DNA of 64,000 nt from Pseudocolwellia agarivorans. Lineage in GTDB: Bacteria; Pseudomonadota; Gammaproteobacteria; Enterobacterales; Alteromonadaceae. The stretch lies in assembly GCF_002000085.1 (NCBI RefSeq), contig NZ_MUZU01000001.1:558001-622000 (forward strand), written 5' to 3'. Every line of letters starts with the position of its first letter. The first letter of the stretch is position 1. Of the stretch, positions 1 through 10,080 are shown piece after piece. A program made the translations under genes and the position numbers. Below the pieces are notes generated by a model. The model saw only the letters and a list, made by a program, of their open reading frames with translations, did not search any database and was not told where the DNA came from.

Positions 1-2233
1 CGTGCAACCATTCAGTTTCAATACCGTAGACTTCACCTTCTTCACCATTAATAAATGAGAGGCTGTAATCTTCGTCACCGATACGCAAGATATTTTCAAT
101 TGGTGCATCAATATCTTTATAAAATAAAGCAACAGACCAATTATCGCCATTGTTACTATAATTTTCATAACGTAAATCATAGTTTTTCAAGTTACTTGAC
201 GCTAAACCAACTCGACCAGAAGTACGAATATCAGTTAATGGATCATAATAAGCAACCGGAATAACTTCACGTAAGTCAGGACGAACAACCGTTTCACCAT
301 AACCAAATCGAATTTGATAGTCTTCAGAACCAAGATAAGTCATTGATAACGAAGGGTAAAAATCATCTTCATTAATAGTACCTTCAAGAATTGTCTCTTC
401 ATCATATAACCTTTCGACATCATCTTTTGAAAACACTAAGCTAGATGAACGAAGTGATACTTGACGGAATTGCTCATAACGAATACCACCGCTGAAGCGC
501 CAAGTATTTTTATAAATAACATCAAATGCACCATAAGCAGCATCAATTTTTTGCGCCGCAATGTAGTCATCAGCATCAGGAATACTTGGTTCGTTAAAAG
601 TAATGCCCATACTATTTTCAGTAATAAACTGATCTGTTAAGTATGATGAAATCAATAATGGATCATTACCAATTTCGACACCTGCACCGGAATTGTTATT
701 CACTTTAAAGCTTGAAGTAACGTAGTTCCTCGATTTATCAGTTAAGTCATAACCAACTTTGTATTCCATTTCAAAGTCACCAGAATATACTGGTAAAGTT
801 AAGTTACCTGAAGCAGATTTTACGTGTTCTTGCATATCAACAAATGAATACGATGCACGATTTTGGTCACCAGTAATGTTTGATTTTACATATTCACCCG
901 TATTACTGTTATAGTTGTCACGGAAAATATATTCAACTTCTGTTGGGATTTCAGTATTTGCTTCTGACTCAGTATATTGCCAGTCAAAACCTAAGCCCCA
1001 ATAATCATTAAACGTGTGTTGACCTACAAATTGATCAACATCTAACTCACGTTCTTCATAATTAAACGACACAATTCGGTCAGCTGAGCCCGTACCAAAA
1101 ATAGTACGAACTGTACTACCACCAGGAGCTTGCTTAACAGACATTTCAGTTTCATCTTCAGAGTCTTTTAAATAGATTTTTGAATATGAAACTTTATGCT
1201 GACCTAATTTATAACCAAGAGTAAAAACACCATTAATGCGCTCTTCTTCGGTGGTTACTTCTGAATCAGTTGTAGCATCGAAACATGAATTACCAACGGC
1301 TTCATTAGAGTTTAAAGATTCACTACAGTTAGCATTTACATCTTGAGTAATGACATTATTGGTTTTTTCTGCATGTTTCCATTTGTTGTCATAAGCAGCC
1401 GATGCTAAGAAACCGATAGTTCCGCCAAAAAAATCTTCATCAAACGAATTACCTAAACTAGCTTTAAAGTTTGTACTTGGATCAAGTGACTCACGCTTTA
1501 ATGACATATCACGATTAAGTTCACTTAATAGATTTTGGTTAATAACTTCAGCTTGATCAGCGTTTATATCATTACCCAAACCTTGCTCTTTAGTAATAAT
1601 GCTAGCAAGGCCAAAATTACCACGATACTTAACAATAGCATCTCTTAATGATGAAGATAAGCCTGAATCATTACCATTGTATGTTAGCCCTTTATCTGCT
1701 TCAGAATTCTTACCAATACCGACCTCAAAATTAGCAACAAATTCTGAAGGAATAGATTTAGTACGAATATCAATAGCACCACCACCAAATGCCGCAGGCA
1801 TTGAAGGAGAATAAGCTTTTTGTACCGCTAAGCTTTCAATAATACTTGAAGGAAATAAATCAAGTGGAATAACGTTACGGGTTAAGTCTGGGCTAGGTAC
1901 TGAAGCACCATTTAATCGAGCACTTGAATAACGCTCACCTAAACCACGAACGTAAATAAACTTACCATCGACTAAAGTCAAACCTGTTACACGGCGAAGT
2001 GCAGATGCAGCGTCACTATCACCTGTTTTTGATAATTGCTCAGCACCTAAAATATCAGCAACGAAAGCTTGATTTTTACGTTCCTCAACAACGGCTACAG
2101 CACTACCTTGCAAACGAGAAGCTTTTACAACTACCTCTTCAATTGCACTGTCTTCTGACTCTTGTGCGATAGCAAAGCTAGTACTTGCCGCAAGTGCTAC
2201 GGCTAAGGCAATTTTATTAACTTTGTATTGCAT
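1..2233 (-). CDS. TonB-dependent outer-membrane receptor, C-terminus outside window
   Basis: 744 residues are visible from an ATG at 2233; the gene continues past base 1, so the barrel end is missing. Residues 1-23 form a signal peptide ending AIA. A TonB-box-like stretch IEEVVVKAS follows at about 31-39. The plug domain spans about 50-170, with RGLGERYSSARLNG at 96-109, a signature of a large receptor subfamily. The rest looks like beta-barrel sequence rich in aromatic and acidic residues. It lies 81 bp downstream of a beta-helix lipoprotein gene on the same strand, and the two look like one transport unit. The substrate cannot be read from the sequence. The family is certain; the ligand is unknown. 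Confidence 0.93.
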   Translation of the reverse strand, partial: MQYKVNKIALAVALAASTSFAIAQESEDSAIEEVVVKASRLQGSAVAVVEERKNQAFVADILGAEQLSKTGDSDAASALRRVTGLTLVDGKFIYVRGLGERYSSARLNGASVPSPDLTRNVIPLDLFPSSIIESLAVQKAYSPSMPAAFGGGAIDIRTKSIPSEFVANFEVGIGKNSEADKGLTYNGNDSGLSSSLRDAIVKYRGNFGLASIITKEQGLGNDINADQAEVINQNLLSELNRDMSLKRESLDPSTNFKASLGNSFDEDFFGGTIGFLASAAYDNKWKHAEKTNNVITQDVNANCSESLNSNEAVGNSCFDATTDSEVTTEEERINGVFTLGYKLGQHKVSYSKIYLKDSEDETEMSVKQAPGGSTVRTIFGTGSADRIVSFNYEERELDVDQFVGQHTFNDYWGLGFDWQYTESEANTEIPTEVEYIFRDNYNSNTGEYVKSNITGDQNRASYSFVDMQEHVKSASGNLTLPVYSGDFEMEYKVGYDLTDKSRNYVTSSFKVNNNSGAGVEIGNDPLLISSYLTDQFITENSMGITFNEPSIPDADDYIAAQKIDAAYGAFDVIYKNTWRFSGGIRYEQFRQVSLRSSSLVFSKDDVERLYDEETILEGTINEDDFYPSLSMTYLGSEDYQIRFGYGETVVRPDLREVIPVAYYDPLTDIRTSGRVGLASSNLKNYDLRYENYSNNGDNWSVALFYKDIDAPIENILRIGDEDYSLSFINGEEGEVYGIETEWLH

Positions 2234-2269
2234 TTTAACACCCTTTTCTTGGATTAATTTATGTAAGAA

Positions 2270-2292
2270 ATAGGCGCCAAACTAGCGCCTAT
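2270..2292 (-). terminator. hairpin between lipoprotein and receptor genes
   Basis: A perfect 8-bp stem, ATAGGCGC paired with GCGCCTAT around a 7-nt loop, sits in the 81-bp gap. On the minus strand it is followed only by TTCTTA, a weak T-tract. It may be a leaky terminator or mRNA-stabilising hairpin that lowers receptor expression relative to the lipoprotein. Confidence 0.5.
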
Positions 2293-2314
2293 ATCAGTTC
2301 CCTAATCGCAAGAA

Positions 2315-3952
2315 TTAGTCGTTTTCAGCTGCAGTTAAAGCTGTATTAACCCAGTTATACCAGTCACTTGAAGTATCGGTGTAGTCTACCGCACCAATAA
2401 ATGCTGCAGCTTCCATACCTGCTGGTAATGACGCTGCTGGTGATGCTGAGAATGAAGCACTATCAGCACGAATACCGTCAGATTGAAGTACAGTAATAGC
2501 ACCAACACTTTCAACATCTGTACCTTGAGCTAACCACTGAGCACGTGTTTGGCCTGGAGAGTCAGTATCAGCATCATCAAATACTGCAGTATCGCCAGCA
2601 ACAAAGTCTTGAGCACATGCTAAAACAGTGTTATTAAAACTGTTTGCAGAAGCGTTGATTTGACCGTCACCAGAGAAAACAACACAACCATCATCTTCAA
2701 AACTACCTGTTGAGTTACCATCACTGTCTAATACAGGGATTTGAACTAATGTCGGCTTAACAAATAACGCGTTGTAATAAGTAGCTTGAATACCATCATC
2801 AAATTTAACGGCACGTGAAGGGTCACCATCACGTACTGACACTTCGTCTGAACCAATAAAAGTAATGTTAGCTAACTGAGTAGTAGATACTGGAGCTTGT
2901 GTAGAAGTAGTACCTTTTTTACCATCAGTTTCAAAACCGTGGTTACCCATGTGAGAAGTTTCACCATCATATTCTGCAGGACCATGAGTGATGAAAATAT
3001 ATTGTCCTTTACCTTGCCAACCTGCGTCAATATCGATTGCATCATCTTGGTTTTCAGTAACAACGATGTGCTTAATATCTACCGCACCACCGAAGAATTC
3101 AATACCATCATCGTAACCTTGGTGAATGTGAATGTAATCGATCTCAGTTCCAGAACCTACAGAGTTTAATAATAATGAGTTAAAGTCATTACCGTCACCG
3201 CCATCAATAGGGCCTGAACCTGCATAATTAATTTTCGCAAACTTAATAACACCAGAGTTATCAGCGTTATCATTACCACCGTAAAAGCTACCGTCACCTT
3301 CTGACTCTGCATTACAAGTACCGCCGTCACGCTCTGCGTCTGTACATTGGTCAGTAATACCTAAACCATTAATAACAATACCTGCCCAATCACCAAATGG
3401 TGAAGGACCTTTACCTACAACGTCAAGATGAGAGATAGCAGTTGTTGATGTGAATGTAATTGGATTATCAATAGTACCTTCAGCATCAATATTAGCACCA
3501 CGACCGATACGAATTAACGCTTCACCAGAACGGAATGCTACAGTTGCACCAGCTTCAACAGTTAATGTTGGGCCGTCAGTATCAATAGAACAAGACGTTG
3601 TTGTATCACAATCTTGGCCAACTTGAAGTGCAGAATCAAAAATATGAACACCATCGTTAGGTAAAGCTGCTAAGGTTAAATCTTCATTGATTTCGATGCT
3701 CTTAGATGCAAAGCTTAAACCATAGCTACAGTCACCATCAGTAGTCATACTACCTTGTTTTAAGTTGTCACCGTCACCATATGATGCACATAAATTTTCA
3801 TCAGTAGGCTCAACAGGAGGAGTTGTAGTATTGTTTGAATTGTTAACACTGTTATCGTTAACAGTTGGTTCAATCTTAATATCGCCACCACAACCAACTA
3901 ACATCAACGCACTTGCTATAGCACTTACTTGGAATAAAGTTTTCATTTGCAT
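2315..3952 (-). CDS. beta-helix lipoprotein paired with TonB-dependent receptor
   Basis: 545 aa. The N-terminus is a lipoprotein signal with lipobox LVGC and lipidated Cys21, then a Ser/Asn/Thr/Pro-rich linker to about residue 50. The rest is Gly/Asp/Asn-rich with short beta-strand repeats. It includes GDWAGIVINGLG (187-198), YGGNDNADNSG (224-234) and DDGIEFFGG (281-289), typical of right-handed beta-helix proteins found beside TonB receptors in marine proteobacteria (from memory). ATG at 3952 has GGAG upstream at good spacing; Met3 is an alternative start. The protein is probably anchored in the outer membrane. A role as ligand-capture partner of the receptor encoded next is inferred from adjacency only. 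Confidence 0.75.
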   Translation of the reverse strand: MQMKTLFQVSAIASALMLVGCGGDIKIEPTVNDNSVNNSNNTTTPPVEPTDENLCASYGDGDNLKQGSMTTDGDCSYGLSFASKSIEINEDLTLAALPNDGVHIFDSALQVGQDCDTTTSCSIDTDGPTLTVEAGATVAFRSGEALIRIGRGANIDAEGTIDNPITFTSTTAISHLDVVGKGPSPFGDWAGIVINGLGITDQCTDAERDGGTCNAESEGDGSFYGGNDNADNSGVIKFAKINYAGSGPIDGGDGNDFNSLLLNSVGSGTEIDYIHIHQGYDDGIEFFGGAVDIKHIVVTENQDDAIDIDAGWQGKGQYIFITHGPAEYDGETSHMGNHGFETDGKKGTTSTQAPVSTTQLANITFIGSDEVSVRDGDPSRAVKFDDGIQATYYNALFVKPTLVQIPVLDSDGNSTGSFEDDGCVVFSGDGQINASANSFNNTVLACAQDFVAGDTAVFDDADTDSPGQTRAQWLAQGTDVESVGAITVLQSDGIRADSASFSASPAASLPAGMEAAAFIGAVDYTDTSSDWYNWVNTALTAAEND

Positions 3953-4265
3953 TTTTCTGCTCCGCAGGAATTATTGTTTTAAATAAAGGTTTAAAATAAA
4001 GTTGCGAAGATAGTACGGATGAAAAATGACAGAAATGTTTTAGAAATATGTATTTTTTATTTAGGAAAGGTTACAAACAGATTACAACGAAAATATAATG
4101 TAAAATAAAAACCTATATTTTCAAACCATTAAGAAAATAAAAGCATTAATCATAGAAAAACAAAACTGACTAAATGCTTTACACTTATTTACAATATGCG
4201 ACGAAAAAATGATGAATAAATCATAAATAAGCCATCGTACTGCAATAAAACACTCAATAATATTG
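3953..4265. other. AT-rich intergenic region upstream of the lipoprotein gene
   Basis: 313 bp without a credible gene. It must hold the promoter of the lipoprotein-receptor pair, because transcription runs leftward from here. I see no clear operator palindrome or Fur box, and nothing else recognisable. Confidence 0.5.
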
Positions 4266-5882
4266 TCAATAAAGGTTAACTTTTTTCAATATTTCTTTTA
4301 CTTCGTCTAAATATACATCGTATTTTTTCCAATTATCGATAGATTTATTATTAATAGGTTGTCTAACTTGTACCGCGCTTGCTGTTGCTACGGGTGCCGT
4401 ATTACTATTTATGTGTAAACACGATTCCTGCCACTGTAACCCACAAAACTTAATCAGCTCTTTTCCTTTAAATTCAGGCTTATTAACTAACTCTTGGTAG
4501 TTAACTTGATAAAAATTATCGGGAAATTTATTTACCCAAAATTCTGCAAGCTTCTTAAATAGTACATAATATTGCGCTGTAGTGGATAAGCTATAAGCAT
4601 AATTATAGTTGTATGAATTGGCTGAAAATAACTGTCTAAAGTTACTCATTATGGTATCGAGTGGACTTCGGTCTAAACATACTATTTTGGCATTAGGTAG
4701 TGCTTGTAAAATAAAGCCTACATATAAAACATTGAATGGCATTTTATCAATAAATTTAGGGGTGTTACCTGTTAGCACGCGAGTTTGTTCAATGTAAGCC
4801 TTGCCTAAGGCTTCAAAATTTATAGTTTGGGCTGCTTCAATAGTGTCTTTGTCTAATATACGTGAGCTTGATATTTTGCTCATTTTTTTTACTAATAAAG
4901 AAAAGTACTCAAGCTCCCCTGCTGTAGTTACCTCTGAATGTTGAGACAAAATGCGTTCAACTAGCGTAGTGCCAGATCTAGGCATACCTACTATAAAAAT
5001 AGCTTCGTTGTTGTCAAAGCCTTTTACTGAAGGTTTTACACTGATTTTATCTTTACTAAAAGCCGTAAATAAACTGTCAAACATAGCTTCGTCATCAGCA
5101 AAGTTATAACTGATTGAGTCAAGCTTGGCTTGCTTCGCTAAACTTAAGTATTTAAATGACTGGTCGTAATTGTTAAGTGCTTCATATTCTCGGGCAATAG
5201 CATGACCAATATGTAGTTTTTCATCCGGATGAGTAACACTTTCAAACAACGATAGCATATTAGGCAAATTATACGTTTTTGTATTTACACCACCTAATGA
5301 ACTCAACGCAGTATACGACTTACTAAAAGACGGGTCTAACTTAATAACATTTTCATGAGATTCCTTAGCACCAGAAAAGTCTCCCGAAAAAGTTTGCGAT
5401 ACGCCTAAATTAAAATAATAAGCAGCATTGTTAATATCAAGTTTTACAGCTTGTTGAAATAACGGAATAGCCTTTTGATGTAATCCAATTTTGCTGTAAG
5501 CAACACCTAATGTATCAAGTGTTAATGCTGATACTTTTATTTGATTAGATACAAGTTCAGAAGCTAAATCTGCAAAGTGGTTAGCTTTAATAGGATCGTT
5601 TACCAGTGCGTATGATTTTGCCAGTTGCGATAAATATTCTATTTTATGGCTAGCACTCTTTTCTGCATTATGCTCTTCAAGCTTAAGAGCCTGTACAAAT
5701 AACTGAATGCCCTTTTCATAGTTATGATGATCACAGGCAATAATCCCTAATAAAAAATACGCATCGGCAAAGTATTTATCTTGCTGCAAAAGAGTAATAA
5801 GAAAACCATGGGCTTGCTGATATTGTTTATGACTTAACGCTTGTTGCGCTTTTTCATGAAGTTGTTTAATGCTTTGAGTCAT
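4266..5882 (-). CDS. TPR-repeat sulfotransferase
   Basis: 538 aa, no signal peptide. Residues 1 to about 260 are tetratricopeptide repeats, for example around 126-185. The C-terminal half is a PAPS-dependent sulfotransferase domain. Its 5'-phosphosulfate loop is GMPRSGTTL at 299-307, and the 3'-phosphate-binding strand is CLDRSPLDTIMS at 402-413. The family moves sulfate from PAPS to hydroxyl groups of sugars, lipids or tyrosines; the acceptor cannot be told here. The gene lies 123 bp downstream of a TonB receptor gene on the same strand with a terminator between, so the two may be only partly cotranscribed. The TPR part probably binds a protein partner or peptide substrate. Confidence 0.85.
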   Translation of the reverse strand: MTQSIKQLHEKAQQALSHKQYQQAHGFLITLLQQDKYFADAYFLLGIIACDHHNYEKGIQLFVQALKLEEHNAEKSASHKIEYLSQLAKSYALVNDPIKANHFADLASELVSNQIKVSALTLDTLGVAYSKIGLHQKAIPLFQQAVKLDINNAAYYFNLGVSQTFSGDFSGAKESHENVIKLDPSFSKSYTALSSLGGVNTKTYNLPNMLSLFESVTHPDEKLHIGHAIAREYEALNNYDQSFKYLSLAKQAKLDSISYNFADDEAMFDSLFTAFSKDKISVKPSVKGFDNNEAIFIVGMPRSGTTLVERILSQHSEVTTAGELEYFSLLVKKMSKISSSRILDKDTIEAAQTINFEALGKAYIEQTRVLTGNTPKFIDKMPFNVLYVGFILQALPNAKIVCLDRSPLDTIMSNFRQLFSANSYNYNYAYSLSTTAQYYVLFKKLAEFWVNKFPDNFYQVNYQELVNKPEFKGKELIKFCGLQWQESCLHINSNTAPVATASAVQVRQPINNKSIDNWKKYDVYLDEVKEILKKVNLY

Positions 5883-5935
5883 GTTAAATCATCACGGCTA
5901 AATTATTAATAGAACGATCATTTTACTGAAAAGAA

Positions 5936-5969
5936 AAAAGCATTCTATTTAAAAAAACAGAATGCTTTT
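5936..5969 (-). terminator. Rho-independent terminator after the receptor gene
   Basis: A perfect 11-bp stem, AAAAGCATTCT with AGAATGCTTTT around a 12-nt loop, continues into a T-tract on the minus strand. It lies between the receptor (6006-8546) and the TPR-sulfotransferase, so downstream transcription would need read-through or its own promoter. Confidence 0.85.
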
Positions 5970-6005
5970 ATACAATAAGTAAAACACTATATAAAATTTG
6001 TTAAA

Positions 6006-8546
6006 TTACAAATCAAATAAGTAATTAACTTTAATACCAATAGTACGAGGCGCTACAACATAGTGAGAGTACGCGCGGTATTGATCAAAAGTGGCTTCAT
6101 TGTCAATAACCTTAGCTACATCTTCAACTTCAACACCATTAATTATATCACCATCTTGATAGGTATTAGAAAACTCATAATACCCTGCAAATTTACCTGT
6201 ACTTCGAGTTGACGAATAAGCATATTTATTAAATAAGTTATCTACATATAAAGTAACTGACCATTGATCATCTGAAAGAGTTGCAGATAAATTACTTAAA
6301 GCATAGCCAGGTAAACTTTCACCTTCAGCTCTTAACCCTGCTGAAGAGTAAATATCACTCTGTGCCGTAATACCATAAACAATATCAAGCATTTTATTAT
6401 CAAACACTTCTTGAGAATAATTAACACCAAAAGAAAATTGATGCTCTGGCGCTCCGGGTAATCGATCGCCACTTAAAATAGAGTATTCATCTGTAGCGGG
6501 ATCTCCTGCTTCTAATCGACCAAAAAAGCCAACAACATCTTCTGTTAATTTAGCTTTTGCATGCGCATAGCTCATAAACACAGTAAGGCTATCTGAAAGC
6601 ATAGCTCTAGATGAAATTTCTATACCTTTACTATTAGCTGTTCCTGCATTAGCTATATAAGGCAAACCACCATTTTCAGTAGCAGCACCACCTACTTGGG
6701 CATCTTCCCAATCTATATTAAATAGCGTTGCATTAAAGTGTAATTTATTGTCAAACCATGTACTTTTAAAACCTAATTCATAATTAGTTGTAGAGTCAGG
6801 TTTGTAAGCAAATTCTTCAGGTTCTGCACAAACATATTGTTGTCCTGCAACGAGTTTTTCAGGACAGGCCGCTATCCCGTTGGTACCACCTAAACGAAAA
6901 CCTTCACTCGCTGTTGCGTATAAAATAATGTCTGGTGTAAATTTATAGCTAGCATTTAGTTTAAATAAACTACCATCACCGTCACTCAATGTATTAATAA
7001 GTACTTTATTTCCATCATCATCTATCGCTTCAGGATCAAATACTAAAGAATCGCCTATTAAATCTCTTTCCCAATCCCATAACCCTAATGTAAATGCAGA
7101 GGTTGTATCTATATCGTATTTATAAAAACGAGCACCTAGAGTTACATTAAATTTCTCTGTAAATTGAAAACTCATTTCACCAAACAATGCTTTTTCAACA
7201 ACATCTTCATCAGTGTATTGTAAATACTCTAAATCATCAGCACGATTTGAACCTGCAAAGTCAGCATAATGAGGAGTATATTCTTCACTTAATGCCTCAC
7301 CACTATCTTTATTGTAGTAAGCACCAACAATCCAAGAAAACATAGAATCTGATTGGCTCACCAATCTCACTTCTTGTGTAAAGTTATCATAGTCTTCAGT
7401 TTCACGAGTAAAAGCCGAAAAAGTAGGAAAAGTTTCATAGCTCCAATCATTAGCAATTAATAAGTCAGTTTGATCGCGTTGGCCTTTATTTTTGTGTTCT
7501 GAAAATCCAGTAGCAGATACGAGTTCAGCAAAGCCTAAATCAGCGGTAAGCTCTAAACTAATTAATGAATCTTTATTTTCATCAGGTTCTAAATAACGCT
7601 CTGCTGACTCATATTTTCCCACTAAATCTCTTAATGGATTTCCAGCCCCTAAAGTTTTGTAATTAGATACTGTACGACCTTCAACATCACTCTTTTGATA
7701 AAGATATGTTAACGTTCCATCAAGCCAGTCTGTTGGTGTCCAACGTAATGCAATACGTGTTGTTAATACTTCCTCGCCGTTTGCATCCTTAACCGAACGA
7801 ATATTATCATTAACCTCTTGCTGATTATTCCAATCAGGATCGGGATTAGATACGCCACCTTCTTTTATCGTATAAGCGTAATCAATAAAACCGGGGTCGT
7901 TATAATAATTAAATGAAGCACGAACCGCTAAAACATCTTCAATAAGTGGTTTATTAATAACAAAACTTGTTTCACCACCTAAATTGTCAGATTCTGCACC
8001 ATTAAAAATATCACCTGAAAGCTCAATGCTGGTTACGTCAAGCTCTGCTTTTTTAGGAATATAACGTAACGCTCCGCCTAGCGTTCCAGCACCGTATAAA
8101 GTACCTTGTGGCCCAATAAGTACTTCGACACGCTCAACATCAATCAAACGAACATCAACCCCTAAAGGCATTTCACCAAAATAAGTGGCTACGGTTCCAC
8201 CATCTGAATCAGGGCCTGTAGAGTTAGTACTTAAACCACGAACAATAATATTATTACCACCCCGACCACCTTGATCCGGTATAGATAAACCTGGTACCCA
8301 ACGTGCGATTTCAGTTAATTTACCAATATTTTGGTCTTTCATTACATCGCTATCTAAAGCGGTAATATTTAAAGGAGCTTCTTGAACAGATGAAGTACGA
8401 CGAGATGCTGTAACTTGAATACGCTCAATACCACGCATTTCGGCATTATCTGCCTCTTCAGCAATAACATAGCAGGGCATAACAAAGGTTGAACTTAAGG
8501 CTAGAAAAACAGCTGATTTCTTAAATAATGGAGTATGATTAATCAT
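6006..8546 (-). CDS. TonB-dependent outer-membrane receptor
   Basis: 846 aa, complete. A hydrophobic signal peptide covers about 1-29, a TonB box RGIERIQVTASRR spans 38-50, and a plug domain (about 55-165) contains VERVEVLIGPQGTLYGAGTL and SGDIF. The large barrel has a typical receptor C-terminus with alternating hydrophobic residues (IGIKVNYLFDL). The plug resembles siderophore/nutrient receptors of the CirA/FecA-like class often seen in Alteromonadales and sphingomonads. A GGGAA ribosome-binding site precedes the ATG. The substrate is unknown. The following TPR-sulfotransferase gene may belong to the same function. Confidence 0.92.
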   Translation of the reverse strand: MINHTPLFKKSAVFLALSSTFVMPCYVIAEEADNAEMRGIERIQVTASRRTSSVQEAPLNITALDSDVMKDQNIGKLTEIARWVPGLSIPDQGGRGGNNIIVRGLSTNSTGPDSDGGTVATYFGEMPLGVDVRLIDVERVEVLIGPQGTLYGAGTLGGALRYIPKKAELDVTSIELSGDIFNGAESDNLGGETSFVINKPLIEDVLAVRASFNYYNDPGFIDYAYTIKEGGVSNPDPDWNNQQEVNDNIRSVKDANGEEVLTTRIALRWTPTDWLDGTLTYLYQKSDVEGRTVSNYKTLGAGNPLRDLVGKYESAERYLEPDENKDSLISLELTADLGFAELVSATGFSEHKNKGQRDQTDLLIANDWSYETFPTFSAFTRETEDYDNFTQEVRLVSQSDSMFSWIVGAYYNKDSGEALSEEYTPHYADFAGSNRADDLEYLQYTDEDVVEKALFGEMSFQFTEKFNVTLGARFYKYDIDTTSAFTLGLWDWERDLIGDSLVFDPEAIDDDGNKVLINTLSDGDGSLFKLNASYKFTPDIILYATASEGFRLGGTNGIAACPEKLVAGQQYVCAEPEEFAYKPDSTTNYELGFKSTWFDNKLHFNATLFNIDWEDAQVGGAATENGGLPYIANAGTANSKGIEISSRAMLSDSLTVFMSYAHAKAKLTEDVVGFFGRLEAGDPATDEYSILSGDRLPGAPEHQFSFGVNYSQEVFDNKMLDIVYGITAQSDIYSSAGLRAEGESLPGYALSNLSATLSDDQWSVTLYVDNLFNKYAYSSTRSTGKFAGYYEFSNTYQDGDIINGVEVEDVAKVIDNEATFDQYRAYSHYVVAPRTIGIKVNYLFDL

Positions 8547-8783
8547 AATTTCCCTTAGTATTTTTATTATTACATTTAAACGTACGGCAAAGCATATAAA
8601 AAATAAGCTAAATGCACTTGTTATTATTTTAATTCATGTTAGCTGATATATCTGCAGCTTTGCGTTAGATTGTAGGTACTTTTATCAATTAAATCACCTA
8701 ATTTTCTACTCATTACGCCTATTGTATCTATTTCCAAATTAAGTAAAGATAGAACAATACTCAAATAATAAAAAAGAGCATAC

Positions 8784-9986
8784 ATGTCTGAAATATCGTC
8801 TAGCACTATTTCTATTGAAGAGTTAAAACTTGGCATGTATGTTTTGAATGTAAAATGTGAAAAACGTTTTTTTAAAATTAAAACAAAAGGACTCGTAAAA
8901 TCTAACGACATTATTAACCAATTAAAAAAACAAGGCGTTACAAGTATAGTTATTAGGGAAGATAAATCACTGAATCCTCCAACTGAAAACCTTGCTGTCG
9001 CTCAAAAACCTCTTCCACGCCCTGCCTCTAAAAAAACGCTTCATAAACAGAAGTCTGTCGCTGAGGAGTTTCATCAATCTTGTAAAATATACGATAACGC
9101 CACAGAAACCATTAAAGATTTATTTAACGACATAAACACTAATAAAAAAATTAATATAACCGCTATTAATCAACTCGCTGAAGAAATTACAAATTCAATC
9201 ATTAGAAACGAATACGCTATATCAATATTAACCAGAATTAGAGACAAAAGTACTTATCAATGGGAACACGCCGTTAATAGCGCCATTTTAATGTGCGGTT
9301 TTGTATTATTTTTAGGGTTGAAAAAAGAAGTAGCAACACAAATAGCGATTGGCGCTTTACTACATGACGTAGGTGTAGCAAAAATACCTAAAACAATTTT
9401 AGATAAAAAAGGAAAATTAACCCCAAATGAACAAAAACTCACGAGAAAGCATCTTACTTGGGGTCATAAAATTTGCCACTCGCAAGGCTTAAGCAATAAA
9501 ATCACAACCGATATGATGATTAACCATCATGAAAGACTAGATGGTTCAGGCTATCCTAGAGGCTTAGATGCTTCTAAATTATCTAGGCTGGCAAGAATAA
9601 CTGCCATAGTTGATGTGTATGATGCAATGACGGGAAGTAAGTATTATAAACAAGGCGTGCAACCTATTAATGCTTTACGTTATTTAATGTCAAAAAACGA
9701 ACAATTTGATCGTGTATTAGTACAGCAATTTATTAAATATATGGGCGTACATCCAGTTGGTTCAGTCGTAAAGTTATCAAATGAAACCTTAGCCGTTATT
9801 GTTAAAGGAAACAGAAAATCACCTTTACAACCTTCAGTTATTGCTTTTTATAATACCAAACACAAAAGAAACATGACCTCTAAAGAATACTTTTTAGAGA
9901 ATGAATCCCTCAGTATTCAAGCGTCAGCAAAAGCCGAAGACTATAAAATCAATATATCAAAAGTGATCCGAGAAGTTATTGGTTAA
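8784..9986 (+). CDS. HD-GYP cyclic-di-GMP phosphodiesterase
   Basis: 400 aa. The N-terminal region (about 8-100) resembles the DUF3391 domain that precedes many HD-GYP domains. The HD-GYP domain lies at about 140-320, with His194-Asp195 (HDVG), His248-His249-Glu250, and the GYP signature DGSGYPRG at 253-260. HD-GYP enzymes hydrolyse cyclic-di-GMP to pGpG or GMP and so affect motility and biofilm. The metal-binding residues look intact, so it should be active. It is transcribed alone, divergent from the receptor gene, and ends at a terminator shared with secF. Confidence 0.92.
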   Translation: MSEISSSTISIEELKLGMYVLNVKCEKRFFKIKTKGLVKSNDIINQLKKQGVTSIVIREDKSLNPPTENLAVAQKPLPRPASKKTLHKQKSVAEEFHQSCKIYDNATETIKDLFNDINTNKKINITAINQLAEEITNSIIRNEYAISILTRIRDKSTYQWEHAVNSAILMCGFVLFLGLKKEVATQIAIGALLHDVGVAKIPKTILDKKGKLTPNEQKLTRKHLTWGHKICHSQGLSNKITTDMMINHHERLDGSGYPRGLDASKLSRLARITAIVDVYDAMTGSKYYKQGVQPINALRYLMSKNEQFDRVLVQQFIKYMGVHPVGSVVKLSNETLAVIVKGNRKSPLQPSVIAFYNTKHKRNMTSKEYFLENESLSIQASAKAEDYKINISKVIREVIG

Positions 9987-10009
9987 CCCTTCTCTTAGCC
10001 CTTAAAACA

Positions 10010-10038
10010 AAAAAACCAGCAAAAAATGCTGGTTTTTT
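10010..10038. terminator. bidirectional terminator between HD-GYP gene and secF
   Basis: An 11-bp stem, AAAAAACCAGC with GCTGGTTTTTT around a 7-nt loop, has T-tracts on both strands. It serves the convergent HD-GYP gene and the end of the sec operon. Confidence 0.9.
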
Positions 10039-10080
10039 TATTAATGTACTTTAAATAATAAAGTACTAGCTAAGAAGCGG

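Noticed and set aside
2897-3169. 90-aa frame opposite the beta-helix lipoprotein
   Set aside because: Antisense shadow of a well-supported gene; composition reflects codon bias of the other strand.
8639-8911. 90-aa minus-strand frame upstream of the HD-GYP gene
   Set aside because: It overlaps the start of the HD-GYP gene in antisense and has no recognisable features.
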